DNA from: Aureobasidium sp. EXF-3400
Lineage: Eukaryota > Ascomycota > Dothideomycetes > Dothideales > Saccotheciaceae
NCBI GenBank assembly: GCA_024195585.1
Contig: SWBL01000012.1
Span: 1-64,000 of the forward strand
Length of the DNA stretch: 64,000 bases
Reading direction: 5' to 3'
Position numbers and translations under genes: made by a program. Below, piece after piece: positions 63,301 through 64,000 of this stretch; positions within the stretch are counted from its first letter, which is position 1, and each line of letters opens with the position of its first letter. The notes under the pieces were generated by a model. That model was given only the letters and a program-made list of their open reading frames with translations, ran no database searches and was not told the DNA's origin.

Positions 63301-64000
63301 ATTTCTGCTTCTTCTTGCCCTTCTTTGACTTCTTGCGTGACAGTAGTGGAGAGCCAGGCTCGAGTTCTGGCACTGGAACTTCGCTTTCTTGCGCTGGAGC
63401 AAGAATTTCTGCTTCAGCAGGGGTCGTTGGTTCTGGCAAAGGCACAAGGCTGGCGTCAATGAGAGCTTCCTCGCTGGGCTTCGAATCTGGCTTGAACCAA
63501 GTATCAACGGCATCTTGTGCATCTTTTTCTCGTCTTCTTGCGAGCTCTGCTGGATTTTCGCGAACACGACTTGTGATTTCGGAGACGGAAGAAGTTCCTA
63601 GTTTGGCTACATTCTTGTTCTTACGCTTCTTGTTTGAGGCTGCGAGATTCGAGCCTGCTTCTGGTTCTGGTGATTGCGTGACAGGTTCTGCAGAATCTTC
63701 GTGGACAGGCGCCACGGTGCCAGGAAGCTCTTCGTCGCTCATGTCACCCCACACATCTGTTGCCATAGGATCTTGATTGACAGCAACTTCTGTGTCCGTG
63801 TTCGGCAGTATGGTGTCTTCCGCAGATTTTGCTTCAGTCTGGTCATCGCCCGTAAGGGCAGGCTCTTCTTTTGATTCATTACGGTGCTCGCTCTCCGCTT
63901 CCTGACGTAAGTGTTCTTCGCGTTCCATATCACTCCACGTGTAGTACTCAGGCTCCAGATGAGGACGAGACTCTAAGACATTCTGAGGAAACTCAGTTGC
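54369..64000 (-). CDS. Giant acidic involucrin-repeat protein (possible leashin-type tether), 5' partial
   Basis: The gene runs leftward and enters from beyond the right edge: the frame is open through 64000, so the ATG at 63928 is internal. Exons in view are >64000-55970 and 55919-54369. The 50-nt intron (GTAAGT...CTAG) joins SDMANIY to EGWGDVRSSPTVSPTRPPSM. At least 3193 residues are encoded. The first ~2100 are very acidic (Glu, Asp, Pro, Ser) and contain about 13 Lys-rich blocks such as SKKSKKDKKKAKKAK and LSKKEKRKAKK, often preceded by an aromatic (DEWAMP, GDWNF). A Pro-rich tract (PAPLPPSP repeats, about 56400-56600) follows. The C-terminal ~500 residues have a coiled coil (LDLEAKLDQLASENRYLQDAI onward) and a globular end with SVVMTMIWEYVFTRYLFGM. 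Ascomycete relatives are annotated as involucrin repeat proteins; I infer a link to leashin (Lah), the Woronin-body tether, from size and layout only. Confidence 0.85.
57320..63640 (-). repeat. About 13 dispersed Lys-rich protein-coding repeats
   Basis: Blocks encoding (S/T)KKxKK(D/E/G)K(K/R)KAKK-like sequence occur near 63625, 63320, 62975, 61855, 61380, 60520, 60280, 59375, 59170, 58490, 58255, 58030 and 57335. Spacing varies from about 200 to 1100 nt (70 to 370 residues). Several are preceded by DEW/DSW/GDW. Linkers are acidic and not obviously similar to each other. Confidence 0.85.

Noticed and set aside
55958..63928. A complete 2656-residue protein starting at ATG 63928 and ending at 55958
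   Set aside because: The frame stays open to the window edge, and a good intron at 55920-55969 links it to the next exon, so both ends of this frame are artificial.
1..64000. Secondary-metabolite cluster, transposons or CRISPR-like arrays
   Set aside because: No PKS, NRPS or terpene synthase signatures, no transposase or reverse-transcriptase motifs, and no regularly spaced direct repeats were seen.

Overview
The window is a nuclear segment of a filamentous ascomycete (Pezizomycotina; I lean to a Dothideomycete, but that is inference). The reasons are short spliceosomal introns (mostly 43-100 nt, with GTRNGT donors and CTAAC-like branch sites), monocistronic genes on both strands with roughly 0.2-2 kb spacers, a secreted GH54 arabinofuranosidase, a Zn2Cys6 regulator with a Fungal_trans_2-like body, and a giant involucrin-repeat protein of the type known from Pezizomycotina. 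I recognise no transposon, CRISPR array, rRNA or tRNA. Several reading frames stop or start at introns, so I rebuilt the gene models by splicing; exon coordinates are given in each entry.

Left part (about 0.8-13.2 kb), accessory and metabolic: a bicovalent-type BBE/FAD oxidoreductase (+), a secreted glucose/sorbosone dehydrogenase-like protein (+), a strongly degenerate Old Yellow Enzyme homologue (-), a class II aldolase/adducin protein (-) and a GH54/CBM42 alpha-L-arabinofuranosidase abfB (+) with XlnR-like and CreA-like sites upstream. Together they look like plant-polysaccharide attack and oxidation of sugars, although nothing shows that they are co-regulated.

Middle part (13.2-34.4 kb), mixed housekeeping and membrane genes: a UBE2G1-type ubiquitin-conjugating enzyme, a bleomycin hydrolase (BLH1/LAP3 type), a Sulfotransfer_4-type protein, a membrane-anchored ASST-type arylsulfotransferase-like protein, an MFS transporter, a compact RBR-type E3 ligase, a CorA/Mnr2-like magnesium transporter, and a Zn2Cys6 transcription factor whose zinc cluster is assembled from three exons. 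A gene-poor stretch follows (34.4-36.4 kb).

Right part (36.4-64 kb): the spliceosomal DEAH helicase Prp2 and the 3'-end processing factor Cft2/CPSF100 diverge from one 342-bp promoter. Next come an uncharacterised Ala/Ser/Lys-rich protein with a conserved-looking C-terminal domain, a mitochondrial stomatin-like protein diverging from a WBP4-like U1-type zinc-finger protein, an uncharacterised Ser-rich protein, a five-exon peroxisomal alcohol oxidase ending in SRL, and finally a giant acidic protein (at least 3193 residues) carrying about 13 Lys-rich repeats. The last gene enters from beyond the right edge of the window.

No obviously new multi-gene system is evident. The most notable items are the giant repeat protein, the pseudoenzyme-like OYE, the G-quadruplex-capable long intron in the alcohol oxidase gene, the stop-free in-frame intron beside the E2 catalytic loop, and two uncharacterised proteins.
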